From contig NZ_LDZY01000015.1 in assembly GCF_001029285.1 (NCBI RefSeq), positions 59,573 to 123,572 of the forward strand: DNA of 64,000 nucleotides. Reading direction: 5' to 3'. Under the pieces are notes generated by a model. It was not told the DNA's origin. It made no database searches and worked only from the letters and a program-made list of their open reading frames with translations. The DNA is from Desulfosporosinus acididurans. Lineage in GTDB: Bacteria; Bacillota; Desulfitobacteriia; Desulfitobacteriales; Desulfitobacteriaceae. Position 1 is the stretch's first letter, and each line of letters starts with the position of its first letter. This document shows, one piece after another, positions 8,911-16,942 of this stretch. Position numbers and translations under genes: made by a program.

Positions 8911-9057
8911 TGGGCTCAGCTGCCCGACCCATAGCATCTACATTTATCCCTCAATAGCGCCATCCGGTCGACTTTAGCATCGACTTTAGCCTCGACATAA
9001 AAAAGAGAAGACCAGCCCCCCTACCATCTAAGCCAATAAGGAAACCCAGTCTTCGTC
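8911..9057 (-). repeat. Degenerate end of the 179-bp repeat followed by its linker with a terminator-like hairpin
   Basis: Bases 8911-8930 resemble the right end of the 179-bp element but with several changes. The same linker found between intact copies follows: tandem 12-mers related to GTCGACTTTAGC (about 8966-8998), then a hairpin with GAAGAC (9007-9012) and GTCTTC (9049-9054). On the minus strand the hairpin is followed by a T-rich run (8998-9006). It looks like the outermost, decayed unit of the array. Confidence 0.65.
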
Positions 9058-9099
9058 TAAAGATTGTTAACCCAGAAAAGCCCATAGACCACAGAGGAA

Positions 9100-9278
9100 G
9101 GCAGCTTCGCCCACAAGAGTGAACTCATTGCATGGAAAGGCGGTAAAGCTCACAAAGTTTGCGCAGGAGAGTGAAACCGTGGTTCACATCAGGTACTACC
9201 CTGAGGTTCGGTGTAGCTCCCGCGCAAACGAGTGAGCGAGCCTTGGAATGCTGAGTGAACGGTGTGGGCGAAGCTGCC
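9100..9278 (-). repeat. 179-bp palindromic repeat, copy 1
   Basis: The ends are a perfect 16-bp inverted repeat (GGCAGCTTCGCCCACA at 9100-9115 and its complement at 9263-9278). Inside are nested complementary blocks, including GTTTGCGC.GGAG and its partner, whose one non-standard pair is a G-U only on minus-strand RNA. It differs from copy 2 at two positions. Frames of about 70 codons that cross it have no ribosome site and are not genes. Confidence 0.85.
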
Positions 9279-9351
9279 CGACCCAAGGATCTACCTTTAT
9301 CCCTCAATATCACCATCAGCATCGACTTTAGCGTCGACTTTAACATCGACA

Positions 9352-9408
9352 TAAAAAAGAGAAGACCAGCCCCCCTACCATCTAAGCCAATAAGGAAACC
9401 CAGTCTTC
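9352..9408 (-). terminator. Terminator-like hairpin in the repeat linker
   Basis: GAAGAC (9361-9366) pairs with GTCTTC (9403-9408), with an inner helix of CCTTA/TAGGG type in between. A T-rich run follows on the minus strand. The same structure occurs in the linkers at about 8998-9057 and 16638-16693. It lies downstream of mal and could end that operon. Confidence 0.55.
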
Positions 9409-9451
9409 ATCTTAAGATTGTTAACCCGAAAAACCACGGTCCTAAGAGGAA

Positions 9452-9630
9452 GGCAGCTTCGCCCACAAGAGTGAACTCATTGCATGGAGAGGCGGTAAAG
9501 CTCACAAAGTTTGCGCAGGAGAGCGAAACCGTGGTTCACATCAGGTACTACCCTGAGGTTCGGTGTAGCTCCCGCGCAAACGAGTGAGCGAGCCTTGGAA
9601 TGCTGAGTGAACGGTGTGGGCGAAGCTGCC
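9452..9630 (-). repeat. 179-bp palindromic repeat, copy 2
   Basis: It has the same length and the same 16-bp terminal inverted repeats (9452-9467 and 9615-9630) as the other copies. It ends 31 bp past the stop of mal, so on the minus strand it forms the 3' untranslated region of the glutamate operon. Confidence 0.87.
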
Positions 9631-9661
9631 CGACCCAAGGGACCCCAAATTCAAAGAAAAA

Positions 9662-10912
9662 CTAACGCGATGACGCCTTCCTCCGTAACAGCGCCAACGT
9701 CCTATTCATCTCATTGTGCACAATCATATACCCCTCATCGACACCCATCCCAGGCTTAGCCAGCATCTGATCCGGACGGCTAGCCAAAGCAACATGAACA
9801 GCCGTTCGTCCGCCTGCATCAGTTTCGTTGCAGGACCCTCCGACATAGGCGCCCACGCCATACTTTTTGGCATAAATCACCGCTTCAATAGTATTTTGTA
9901 TCCCGCCAAGATCAGGCGTTTTAATTTGTACCATATCTGCCGCTTGAGCATCAACAAACTCGACAATATCTTCATAGGTGTTGCACCACTCATCGGCAAC
10001 GATTTCCACCTTCACGCCACGCTCTTTCAAGGCTGCCCGCAGGGCCTTCAGTTGAGCAATCTGTCCTTCTGTACTGCCGGCATCCATCGGACCTTCAATC
10101 CGTAAATGCAGCGGGGCAGCCGCTTTTTCCAGCTTCGCAAAATACTCAGCCATTTTTTGGGTATCATCTTTGAAGGCAATCCCAATGGTTCCATAAACAT
10201 CAATATGCAAAACCGGCCGGTAATCATCTCCGCCAATAGTGAGAATACGATCTCTCAGCCAGGTGACGTAGTCTAAAAGCAGTTCCCCGTTAACGCCAAG
10301 CTTTGTTTCCACATTATTGATTAAAGCATGAGGCAATACTCCCGCACGCTTAATAATAGCCTTATCGGCATTATCATAGCGATCATCACCTGTTTGGGCA
10401 AAAATCGGAACAGGTTCCAAAATCATAGGAAGATCATATTCTTCCAGAATAACTTCCGTCATGGTTTTCTTCTTGGCTTTGGCAACAGCATCAAGAATTG
10501 CTTGGCTGACCCCATAGCGAATAGCCGTATGGTAACGGTCTCCGTTAGGACGTTTTGAATTTTCCACTAAACCTACTAAGTGACGGAAAGAATCGAGTTC
10601 CTGGCCCAAAAGCTTAGGCGCAATTTCCTCCAAAATAATGGGGATAAATTCTTCCGCCAAAAAGAGAGGATCACGGCCGCCCGCTCCTGAATACTGAACG
10701 GCAGCACAATCTCCTGAAGCGACTTGACCATCTTCTAAGATTAACATCACGGAAATAGACTCTCCGCGCTGTCTCACAGCTTTAAACCCCGGGGTCATCG
10801 GTTCGCCGGTATAAGTGAAACCGTCATGACCGGCTCCTGCTTTAATGGCCTGCTGATCGTCAAAATAAAACCCTGTAAGTCCCGGTGATGCAATTATGTC
10901 AACAATCTTCAT
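9662..10912 (-). CDS. mal: Methylaspartate ammonia-lyase
   Basis: The 416-residue protein has the usual length and an enolase-superfamily fold. It removes ammonia from (2S,3S)-3-methylaspartate to give mesaconate. The barrel carries the expected metal ligands in HIDVYG, RIEGPMD and VADEWC, and the catalytic Lys in QIKTPDLGG near residue 330. It is the last gene of gntR-murI-glmS-glmL-glmE-mal, 76 bp after glmE, which supplies its substrate. A 179-bp repeat begins 31 bp past its stop. Identification is firm from motif, length and context. Confidence 0.95.
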   Translation of the reverse strand: MKIVDIIASPGLTGFYFDDQQAIKAGAGHDGFTYTGEPMTPGFKAVRQRGESISVMLILEDGQVASGDCAAVQYSGAGGRDPLFLAEEFIPIILEEIAPKLLGQELDSFRHLVGLVENSKRPNGDRYHTAIRYGVSQAILDAVAKAKKKTMTEVILEEYDLPMILEPVPIFAQTGDDRYDNADKAIIKRAGVLPHALINNVETKLGVNGELLLDYVTWLRDRILTIGGDDYRPVLHIDVYGTIGIAFKDDTQKMAEYFAKLEKAAAPLHLRIEGPMDAGSTEGQIAQLKALRAALKERGVKVEIVADEWCNTYEDIVEFVDAQAADMVQIKTPDLGGIQNTIEAVIYAKKYGVGAYVGGSCNETDAGGRTAVHVALASRPDQMLAKPGMGVDEGYMIVHNEMNRTLALLRRKASSR

Positions 10913-10988
10913 GATAATGTTTCCTCCCTAGCTTCTTTCATTTTTCAAATATAACCTGTTCAGTTAAAATATTTCGCTCCCACTCGTC

Positions 10989-12440
10989 TTACCTTGGCCG
11001 TCCAACGAGCATTCCTTTACCAATAGCATAAATATCATCGATGACCATCTGGAAGGAAGGATCCCGGCCCTCATCACGTCCCCGTTGGGCAATGCGTTCA
11101 CGATGGAAATCCTTGATCGTCTCATCAAAGGGAAGATTGCCGAAATCGAGCATTCTTACAGCTCCCGTAGTATCCCGTGCCGGTAAAATTTTGCCGGCAT
11201 TAAAACGGCTGGGAGCAAAAGGAACGTCGATAACACCTGCCTGGAATGCCCGAACAGTACCTACAGCGATGTCACCTTCACCGAGACTTAAGACGCGATC
11301 CAAAATAGTCCTGGTTTCCGCCAAAATCATCTGTTCTTCTAAAGCCAGTTCCTCAGTCATCGGCAGAGTCTGGTCTTTTAACATACTCAAGACCTGTTTC
11401 GTAGCTCGAATCCCTGCCGCATTGGCTTCTTTGGTCGGTATACCCAAGGCTTCGTGAGGCGTTTTCACAATAACCTTCGTCGCTTTGCCTAAGGCAGCCG
11501 TAGCAGCACCCCAAGAAATAACACCGAAAGCCTTAGCTTCGTCTTGGGGGAATCCGCCCATCCACTGGTGAAATACGGTGGTAATCATAGCCTTAGGATA
11601 CCCAAGCTTCTCCATATATTCTTCAGCAAGGACCGGCAGAGTATGCAGAGCAGCGACATCTTGAATCAAGTTGCCGCATTGCCCATAACCCAGGGTCAAA
11701 CTGCGAACTCCCTGAGCCACAGCCAGAATTCCTTCAATTACAGCCACAGCGTGAGAAATCGCGGGAGGAACAAGTGTCCCGGTCAAGGGGCCGAACGGTT
11801 CGCGATTAATTTTTACCCCTTGTTCCTCATACAAGCCAATAAGCCGGTCAACATATTGCCAGTACTTTATCGTACTTTCAATTGAAACATCTTTGGAGTA
11901 GGGGATATTATAAGAAATACCTCCTCCTTCAAAATCCGTAAAACCTCCGGCGATCGTAATTTCTGCTAACAACCGAGCGTCAGGAGTACCATGACGTACC
12001 TGAACAGGTACCTGAACACTCTCAGCGACTTGCCGGCAGGCTGCAACCCCATGGTTCACTGCCGGAAAGCCATTCAGCATCGAACGCCCGATTGTTCGGC
12101 TTTCTTCGATTCCGGATTGTGCTTCCGTATAGCGGTTCTGCCGTGTATAGGAGTCAATCGTCGTAGGCAGAAAATCTGCGCCTCCTTCATCCTGGAGGCA
12201 GCGCAGCAATTCAATATGCTCTGTGATCAGCGCCACACCAGCACGCGGTTGGGCAAAAGTGATACCCTTCTCTTTGCCTTCTGCCAGTTTCTCAGCAAAA
12301 ATTTTGCTTTTGGGCAGTCCCTTATGATAGGCAACTGCTTCTTCGAAATTGACGTCCTTACCGGTCTCCCATTGTCCTAAGACCTCCTGACGCTGACGCT
12401 GAAATTCTTCAGCATCCATTTGCCGGACTGTTAATTCCAT
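10989..12440 (-). CDS. glmE: Glutamate mutase, epsilon (catalytic) subunit
   Basis: This 483-residue protein has the normal length for the barrel subunit of adenosylcobalamin-dependent glutamate mutase. It converts L-glutamate to (2S,3S)-3-methylaspartate together with the small B12-binding Glm[15 protein letters not shown] stretch and an RHGTPDAR stretch typical of the substrate site are present. The reading frame ends in a MLVGRPR tail. It lies 12 bp after glmL and 76 bp before mal. The four-gene order glmS-glmL-glmE-mal is the classical arrangement in glutamate-fermenting clostridia. Confidence 0.96.
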   Translation of the reverse strand: MELTVRQMDAEEFQRQRQEVLGQWETGKDVNFEEAVAYHKGLPKSKIFAEKLAEGKEKGITFAQPRAGVALITEHIELLRCLQDEGGADFLPTTIDSYTRQNRYTEAQSGIEESRTIGRSMLNGFPAVNHGVAACRQVAESVQVPVQVRHGTPDARLLAEITIAGGFTDFEGGGISYNIPYSKDVSIESTIKYWQYVDRLIGLYEEQGVKINREPFGPLTGTLVPPAISHAVAVIEGILAVAQGVRSLTLGYGQCGNLIQDVAALHTLPVLAEEYMEKLGYPKAMITTVFHQWMGGFPQDEAKAFGVISWGAATAALGKATKVIVKTPHEALGIPTKEANAAGIRATKQVLSMLKDQTLPMTEELALEEQMILAETRTILDRVLSLGEGDIAVGTVRAFQAGVIDVPFAPSRFNAGKILPARDTTGAVRMLDFGNLPFDETIKDFHRERIAQRGRDEGRDPSFQMVIDDIYAIGKGMLVGRPR

Positions 12441-12452
12441 CGTTATACCCTC

Positions 12453-13832
12453 CTATAGTTCAACCACGTATTTTTTCATCATTCGAAGCGCAGCTTGGGG
12501 CGCAACTTCACGCAGCAAACCCATAGCTGCTAAAATATAATCTTTATCCAGATAGAACCTGGGCTTTTGCGGTTTCAGCAGAGTCGGTTCGGCAGAGTCG
12601 AAAAGGGAACCCTTGAGAATTTTCAAAGCATTCGGGTGATGGAGCAAAACTCCTCCGGTCCCAATCACAACGGGCAGCGGTGTCAAATCTTTGCCGCGCT
12701 GGACATAGGTTGCTCCAAAAGGCGTGTAAATTACTTCAATCGTTCCGACATGCCGGTCGACAGCTAAGCCAACGGCCATGCGACCCATGGCTGCGTCAAA
12801 TTCGGCTTCCTCCTCGGTCTGAGGTATTCGCCAGGGATTTTCTTTGAATAGCCCAAGTTGGCTGGCTACTTGCTCATCCGTCCAACCTAAATAATCATAC
12901 AAGCGCCGGCCTGAAGCTTCCACTAAAGCCTCTGAGCTGTAACGCATGCCCAGATCGCCTTCAACAGTTCGTTTGGCAAAGGGTTCCGGCAATCCTTTGA
13001 GGGTGACGCTCGGTTTACTCGGGTCCCCTTTGGCAATGGAATGAACGTCCGTCGTTGCTCCCCCGACATCAACAATCATCAGTTCACCCAGTCCACGCTC
13101 TGAGCCGGATCCTTCAGCCAACAATTCTGCTGCCGACAATACCGCCGCCGGAGTAGGCATCATAATCCGTTCTAGAAACTCTTCCGCCTTATCTAAACCT
13201 TTGGCGTGAACAATATGGCTGAGGAATATATCGCGTATAGCCATGCGGGCCGAATCGACGGCCAAAACTCCCAGATCAGGCATCACATTGTCCGCCACCA
13301 CCACAGGTGCGTGCCGTTGTCTGAGCAGGTCTGCAGCCTGAACTGCAGCTGCTTTGTTGCCGGCGACCACCACCGGCAGACTGATAGGCAGCGTGCTCAG
13401 CAGTTCCGCATTTTTAAGCAATATTTCTTTATTTCCGCCATCCGTGCCTCCTGCCAGCAAGAAAATATCCGGCTTGGCAGCAATAATCTTCTCCAGATCT
13501 TGGGCCGTTAACTCGTAGCTGAATACTTCAAGCAATCTGGCACCCGCTCCCAAAGCAGCTCTTCTGGCCGCTTCAGCAGTTAATTCTTTAACCAGGCCGC
13601 TGGCCATCATTTTCAAGCCGCCTGCCGCACTGCTGCAGGCAAGTTTACGGACAAAATTCCATCCTCCCGACGGCTCAGGGATCTCAGCCAGCGCCTTATT
13701 CAAACCATCCATAATATTGGTTTCAATCGTTGTGCCGGCTCGGGCGGTACCAACGATCTCTTCCGAATCAAGGTCAACAACCGTCACTTTCGTGTAAGTA
13801 CTGCCAAAATCGATGAGAAGGACTGCTTGCAA
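12453..13832 (-). CDS. glmL: Glutamate mutase accessory ATPase MutL/GlmL
   Basis: The 459-residue protein is an ASKHA-type ATPase: LLIDFGSTYTK at residues 5-15 is the phosphate loop and MIVDVGGATTD near residue 255 the second one. GlmL always sits between glmS and glmE and is thought to act as a reactivating factor or chaperone for the mutase, swapping damaged cobalamin. That role is inferred from context in the family. Gene spacing is tight (14 bp from glmS, 12 bp to glmE). Confidence 0.93.
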   Translation of the reverse strand: MQAVLLIDFGSTYTKVTVVDLDSEEIVGTARAGTTIETNIMDGLNKALAEIPEPSGGWNFVRKLACSSAAGGLKMMASGLVKELTAEAARRAALGAGARLLEVFSYELTAQDLEKIIAAKPDIFLLAGGTDGGNKEILLKNAELLSTLPISLPVVVAGNKAAAVQAADLLRQRHAPVVVADNVMPDLGVLAVDSARMAIRDIFLSHIVHAKGLDKAEEFLERIMMPTPAAVLSAAELLAEGSGSERGLGELMIVDVGGATTDVHSIAKGDPSKPSVTLKGLPEPFAKRTVEGDLGMRYSSEALVEASGRRLYDYLGWTDEQVASQLGLFKENPWRIPQTEEEAEFDAAMGRMAVGLAVDRHVGTIEVIYTPFGATYVQRGKDLTPLPVVIGTGGVLLHHPNALKILKGSLFDSAEPTLLKPQKPRFYLDKDYILAAMGLLREVAPQAALRMMKKYVVEL

Positions 13833-13846
13833 GGCTCATTCCCCCT

Positions 13847-14266
13847 TTATTCTTCGCTCATCCCTAAATCTTCTCGCAAATCTTTAATGGGAACTTCGGG
13901 CATAGTACCCGGCGGGTAAACGCGATTAAAGCCCATTGCCAAGAAGCGTTCTTTAACCGATTCAAAATCTTGTTTCCCCACAACCAGATTACCGCCGACA
14001 TACATCAAAATGTCACCAATTCCTTTTTCCTGACATTTTTCACGCAGCCCTCGGCAATCCATCTCACCATGGCCATACAATGATGAAACGAGCAGGACAT
14101 CGGCATTTGTCTCGATGGCAGCATTAATGAACTCTTCTTGAGTTGCCAGCACTCCGATGTTAATTACTTTAAAACCAGCATGAGTAAAGGCATAATCCAA
14201 AATGCGGTTTCCGACAGCATGAACATCTGAACCGATTACCCCTAATACCAAGGTCTTTTGTTTCAC
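13847..14266 (-). CDS. glmS: Glutamate mutase, sigma (B12-binding) subunit
   Basis: The 139-residue protein carries the cobalamin motif DVHAVG at residues 14-19, where His16 should replace dimethylbenzimidazole as lower cobalt ligand. A SSLYGHGE loop and a GGNLVVG loop that cradle the nucleotide tail follow. Length is normal. It pairs with GlmE to form active glutamate mutase. It starts 45 bp after murI stops, with an AGGA-containing ribosome site. Confidence 0.95.
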   Translation of the reverse strand: MKQKTLVLGVIGSDVHAVGNRILDYAFTHAGFKVINIGVLATQEEFINAAIETNADVLLVSSLYGHGEMDCRGLREKCQEKGIGDILMYVGGNLVVGKQDFESVKERFLAMGFNRVYPPGTMPEVPIKDLREDLGMSEE

Positions 14267-14311
14267 GATTAATTCCTCCCGGCTTTTTTAAATATGGAAA
14301 CTAACTAAGAT

Positions 14312-15241
14312 TTAAAAATTCATGGAGCCGTCCACAAAATGGACTTGTTCAACGGATTCGATCGAGTCCTGTAGAAGTGTATTTCCTACCTGTCTGAACA
14401 GCTCCGGATCTCCGCTGACAAAATAGCGGGCTCGCCATTGGCTTTTCCCTGAGACAGCTGACGTTGATACTGATTCTAAGGAAGGATCGGATTTCGCTTC
14501 AGCCCGCTGCTTCATCTGCCCCAACAATTCTTTAAGTTCCTCTACCACGGCCAGAGCGGGGTCAACAATCAGAACATCTTCACCTAAAATTTCCTTAAGA
14601 ACCGGTTCCAAAAAAGGATAATGGGTACAGCCAAGAATCAGAGCATCAACCCCGGAGGATTGAAGAGGCGCCAGATAGGTCTTGGCAATACCCCGTGCCT
14701 GCCAAGAATCGGCTAACCCGGCTTCAATCAGAGGGACAAAGAGAGGACAACCCTGTGCTTTGACCAAGGCTATGGCCTGTTCCCCATGTTGCCAGGCCGA
14801 ACGCAGGACCTCATTCTCCGGCACACTTCCTCGGGCCAGAGCGCGGCTAACCCCTAAAGAATAGGCTTTGCTGCGAACCGTCGTTTCCGTGGCTATCAGC
14901 CCTATTCGGCCCGCTATGGTTTTCTTAACGGCTAAGCGGGCACCGGGATCAATCATTCCGATCATTGGAATATCAAACCTTTCCCGGAGTGTGGGAAGAG
15001 CGGTAGCAGAACTTGTATTGCAGGCAACGACGATGGCTTCCGCCCCTTGCCCAATCAAAAAGCTGACGCTTTCTTCCCCAAAGCGTATAAGTTCCTCCTG
15101 GGAACGGTTTCCGTAAGGCACTCGAGCCGTATCTCCAAAATAGACAATTCGAACATCGGGCAGTTGCTCCAGAATTTGTTTGGCTACCGTAAGTCCGCCA
15201 ACTCCCGAATCGAATAAGCCAATGACCCGTTGTTTCCTCAA
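14312..15241 (-). CDS. murI: Glutamate racemase
   Basis: This protein interconverts L- and D-glutamate. The two catalytic cysteines are present: Cys74 in VACNTSSA and Cys205 in LGCTHYPF. At 309 residues it is longer than usual (about 265); the extra length is a Ser/Lys-rich insertion at about residues 242-270 near the C-terminus. The start is TTG at 15239-15241, inside the stop of gntR, with AAGGAGG in the end of gntR. The two genes are therefore translationally coupled. Its place in front of glutamate mutase is unusual: besides wall synthesis it may feed D-glutamate into the L-specific mutase. Confidence 0.92.
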   Translation of the reverse strand: MRKQRVIGLFDSGVGGLTVAKQILEQLPDVRIVYFGDTARVPYGNRSQEELIRFGEESVSFLIGQGAEAIVVACNTSSATALPTLRERFDIPMIGMIDPGARLAVKKTIAGRIGLIATETTVRSKAYSLGVSRALARGSVPENEVLRSAWQHGEQAIALVKAQGCPLFVPLIEAGLADSWQARGIAKTYLAPLQSSGVDALILGCTHYPFLEPVLKEILGEDVLIVDPALAVVEELKELLGQMKQRAEAKSDPSLESVSTSAVSGKSQWRARYFVSGDPELFRQVGNTLLQDSIESVEQVHFVDGSMNF

Positions 15242-16191
15242 CGTTTACCCTCCTTTATTTCCAATAAAGCACCGCGCAGCAAATTTAAACTTCCAGTATC
15301 CGGTTCGAAGCGAAATTCGATACATTCCATATTATCCGGAAGAACTTTTTCAACCCGAAGCCGCAGCTTCGGTGCAAATATTACTGCTCCGCAAGCGGGC
15401 AAAGACTCGCGCAATTTTATGTCATCAGGTTGTATCAATGTCCGAAAGGCGGGATGAAGCCCTGCTTGATTTAAAGCATTAATAACCTTTTCTGCAAAAA
15501 GACTGCTCTCGCAAACTAAGGCCAAGTCCCGTCCTACCGTCAATTTGGCAATCCGGACGATAGTTTCCAGCTTTGGCTGGAGTGAAACTCCCAAAATAGG
15601 CAAGTTGAACTTCTCAAATAATTTTTTAACCTCTGACAAATGAGCTACTCCTGTAACGAGCATATCCATACTTGCTAAACGTTTTTGAACCATAGGCGAA
15701 TCCTGAAGTTCAGAGAGCAAAAAAGGCAGCAAACTGACACCAGGGCCAAGGTTCCAGCGCGCATCGTTTAATTGCTCAGGGTTACATTCAATGAAAGCTA
15801 CTTTCACCCGTGACAGAAAATGCTTTTTCTCCATCCCCCGCACATGAACGAAGGAGACAAAGTCATCAATACTAAAACCTAAGCCAACAGCCTCTTCCAT
15901 AGCTACATCAATAATCCGAAGGACCTTCTCTTTGCGTCCCTCCTGCTGCATGATCAATAACGTATCGGCCACAAACGTCCCTTTTCCTTGAGCTGAACTT
16001 AATACCCCTTCGCTTTCAAGTTCTTTATAAGCTTGACTGACTGTGTTGCGGCTCACGGATAAACTCGCGGCCAGTTCCCGTTCAGTTGGCAATTTCATAC
16101 CTGCAGCCCAAACTCCCTGAGTAATATGACGTCTAATTTGTTCTTTGAGCTGTATGTAGTAGGGAACTCCGCTCTTACGATCGAGATCCAT
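15238..16191 (-). CDS. GntR-family regulator of the glutamate operon
   Basis: The 317-residue protein has a winged-helix DNA-binding domain at about residues 5-75 (PTERELAASLSVSRNTV, then GKGTFVA). The C-terminal 230 residues form an alpha/beta domain that I do not recognise as FadR, UTRA or aminotransferase type; it probably binds an effector. As first gene of the operon, overlapping murI, it most likely controls glutamate breakdown and itself. Direct repeats at 16222-16256 are a possible operator. The effector could be glutamate or a pathway intermediate; this is inference. Confidence 0.85.
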   Translation of the reverse strand: MDLDRKSGVPYYIQLKEQIRRHITQGVWAAGMKLPTERELAASLSVSRNTVSQAYKELESEGVLSSAQGKGTFVADTLLIMQQEGRKEKVLRIIDVAMEEAVGLGFSIDDFVSFVHVRGMEKKHFLSRVKVAFIECNPEQLNDARWNLGPGVSLLPFLLSELQDSPMVQKRLASMDMLVTGVAHLSEVKKLFEKFNLPILGVSLQPKLETIVRIAKLTVGRDLALVCESSLFAEKVINALNQAGLHPAFRTLIQPDDIKLRESLPACGAVIFAPKLRLRVEKVLPDNMECIEFRFEPDTGSLNLLRGALLEIKEGKR

Positions 16192-16221
16192 TTACCCACC
16201 TCTTAACTAAGTTTCAGCCCT

Positions 16222-16256
16222 TTGGCTTAGTCCTTATTGGCATGGTCAATTAGTCC
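16222..16256 (-). promoter_or_regulatory. Possible operator in front of gntR
   Basis: Two related 11-mers, TTGGCTTAGTC (16222-16232) and TTGGCATGGTC (16237-16247), stand 15 bp apart. TTAGTCC also occurs twice (16227-16233 and 16250-16256). They lie 31-65 bp upstream of the gntR start, where an autoregulatory site would be expected. No strong promoter consensus is visible. Confidence 0.35.
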
Positions 16257-16397
16257 AATTTTCTTACGCTATTATATTCGGCATTTCTCCAAAAATCCCT
16301 TCTCGATTCCTAGTATTTTATGAAAATTAATTTATAATTCATACCCAGAATTATAATAACCGCAGTTATTAAAACTGCGCAAAAGACCACAGAGGAA

Positions 16398-16576
16398 GGC
16401 AGCTTCGCCCACAAGAGTGAACTCATTGCATGGAGAGGCGGTAAAGCTCACAACGTTTGCGCAGGAGAGCGAAACCGCGGTTCACATCAGGTACTACCCT
16501 GTGGTTCGGTGTAGCTCCCGCGCAAACGAGTGAGCGAGCCTCGGAATGCTGAGTGAACGGTGTGGGCGAAGCTGCC
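16398..16576 (-). repeat. 179-bp palindromic repeat, copy 3
   Basis: It has the same 16-bp perfect terminal inverted repeats (16398-16413 and 16561-16576) and the same length. It shares two internal base changes with copy 4 that copies 1 and 2 lack. It lies between the gntR promoter region and the linker at 16577-16738. Confidence 0.87.
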
Positions 16577-16637
16577 CGACCCCAGGATCCACGTTTATCC
16601 CTCAATGCCAACATCAGCGTCGACTTTAGCGTCGACC

Positions 16638-16693
16638 TAAAAAGAGAAGACCAGACCCCCTTACCATTAAATCATTAAGGGAATCCAGTCTTC
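16638..16693 (-). terminator. Terminator-like hairpin in the second repeat linker
   Basis: GAAGAC (16646-16651) pairs with GTCTTC (16688-16693). The inner helix here is CCCTTA/TAAGGG, where the 9-kb copies have CCTTA/TAGGG, so base changes preserve pairing. A T-run follows on the minus strand. It would end transcription of the CWB2 gene at 16943. Confidence 0.6.
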
Positions 16694-16738
16694 GTCTAAA
16701 ATTATTAACCCAGAAAAGCCCATAGGACCGCAGAGGAA

Positions 16739-16917
16739 GGCAGCTTCGCCCACAAGAGTGAACTCATTGCATGGAGAGGCGGTAAAGCTCACAACGTTTG
16801 CGCAGGAGAGCGGAACCGTGGTTCACATCAGGTACTACCCTGTGGTTCGGTGTAGCTCCCGCGCAAACGAGTGAGCGAGCCTTGGAATGCTGAGTGAACG
16901 GTGTGGGCGAAGCTGCC
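16739..16917 (-). repeat. 179-bp palindromic repeat, copy 4
   Basis: Terminal inverted repeats are at 16739-16754 and 16902-16917. It begins 25 bp past the stop of the CWB2 gene, matching the position of copy 2 behind mal. It differs from copy 3 at three positions. Confidence 0.87.
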
Positions 16918-16942
16918 CGACCCCAGTGATCTCCATATCGAC

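Noticed and set aside
9181..9240. On the minus strand the 179-bp repeat contains CAGGGTAGTACCTG, which recalls the T-box core AGGGTGGTACC.
   Set aside because: No specifier stem, no other T-box motifs, and the copies lie after genes rather than before aminoacylation or amino-acid genes.
9125..9352. Open frames of about 60-75 codons across the 179-bp repeats.
   Set aside because: They run through inverted repeats and linkers, have no ribosome site and recur only because the DNA repeats.
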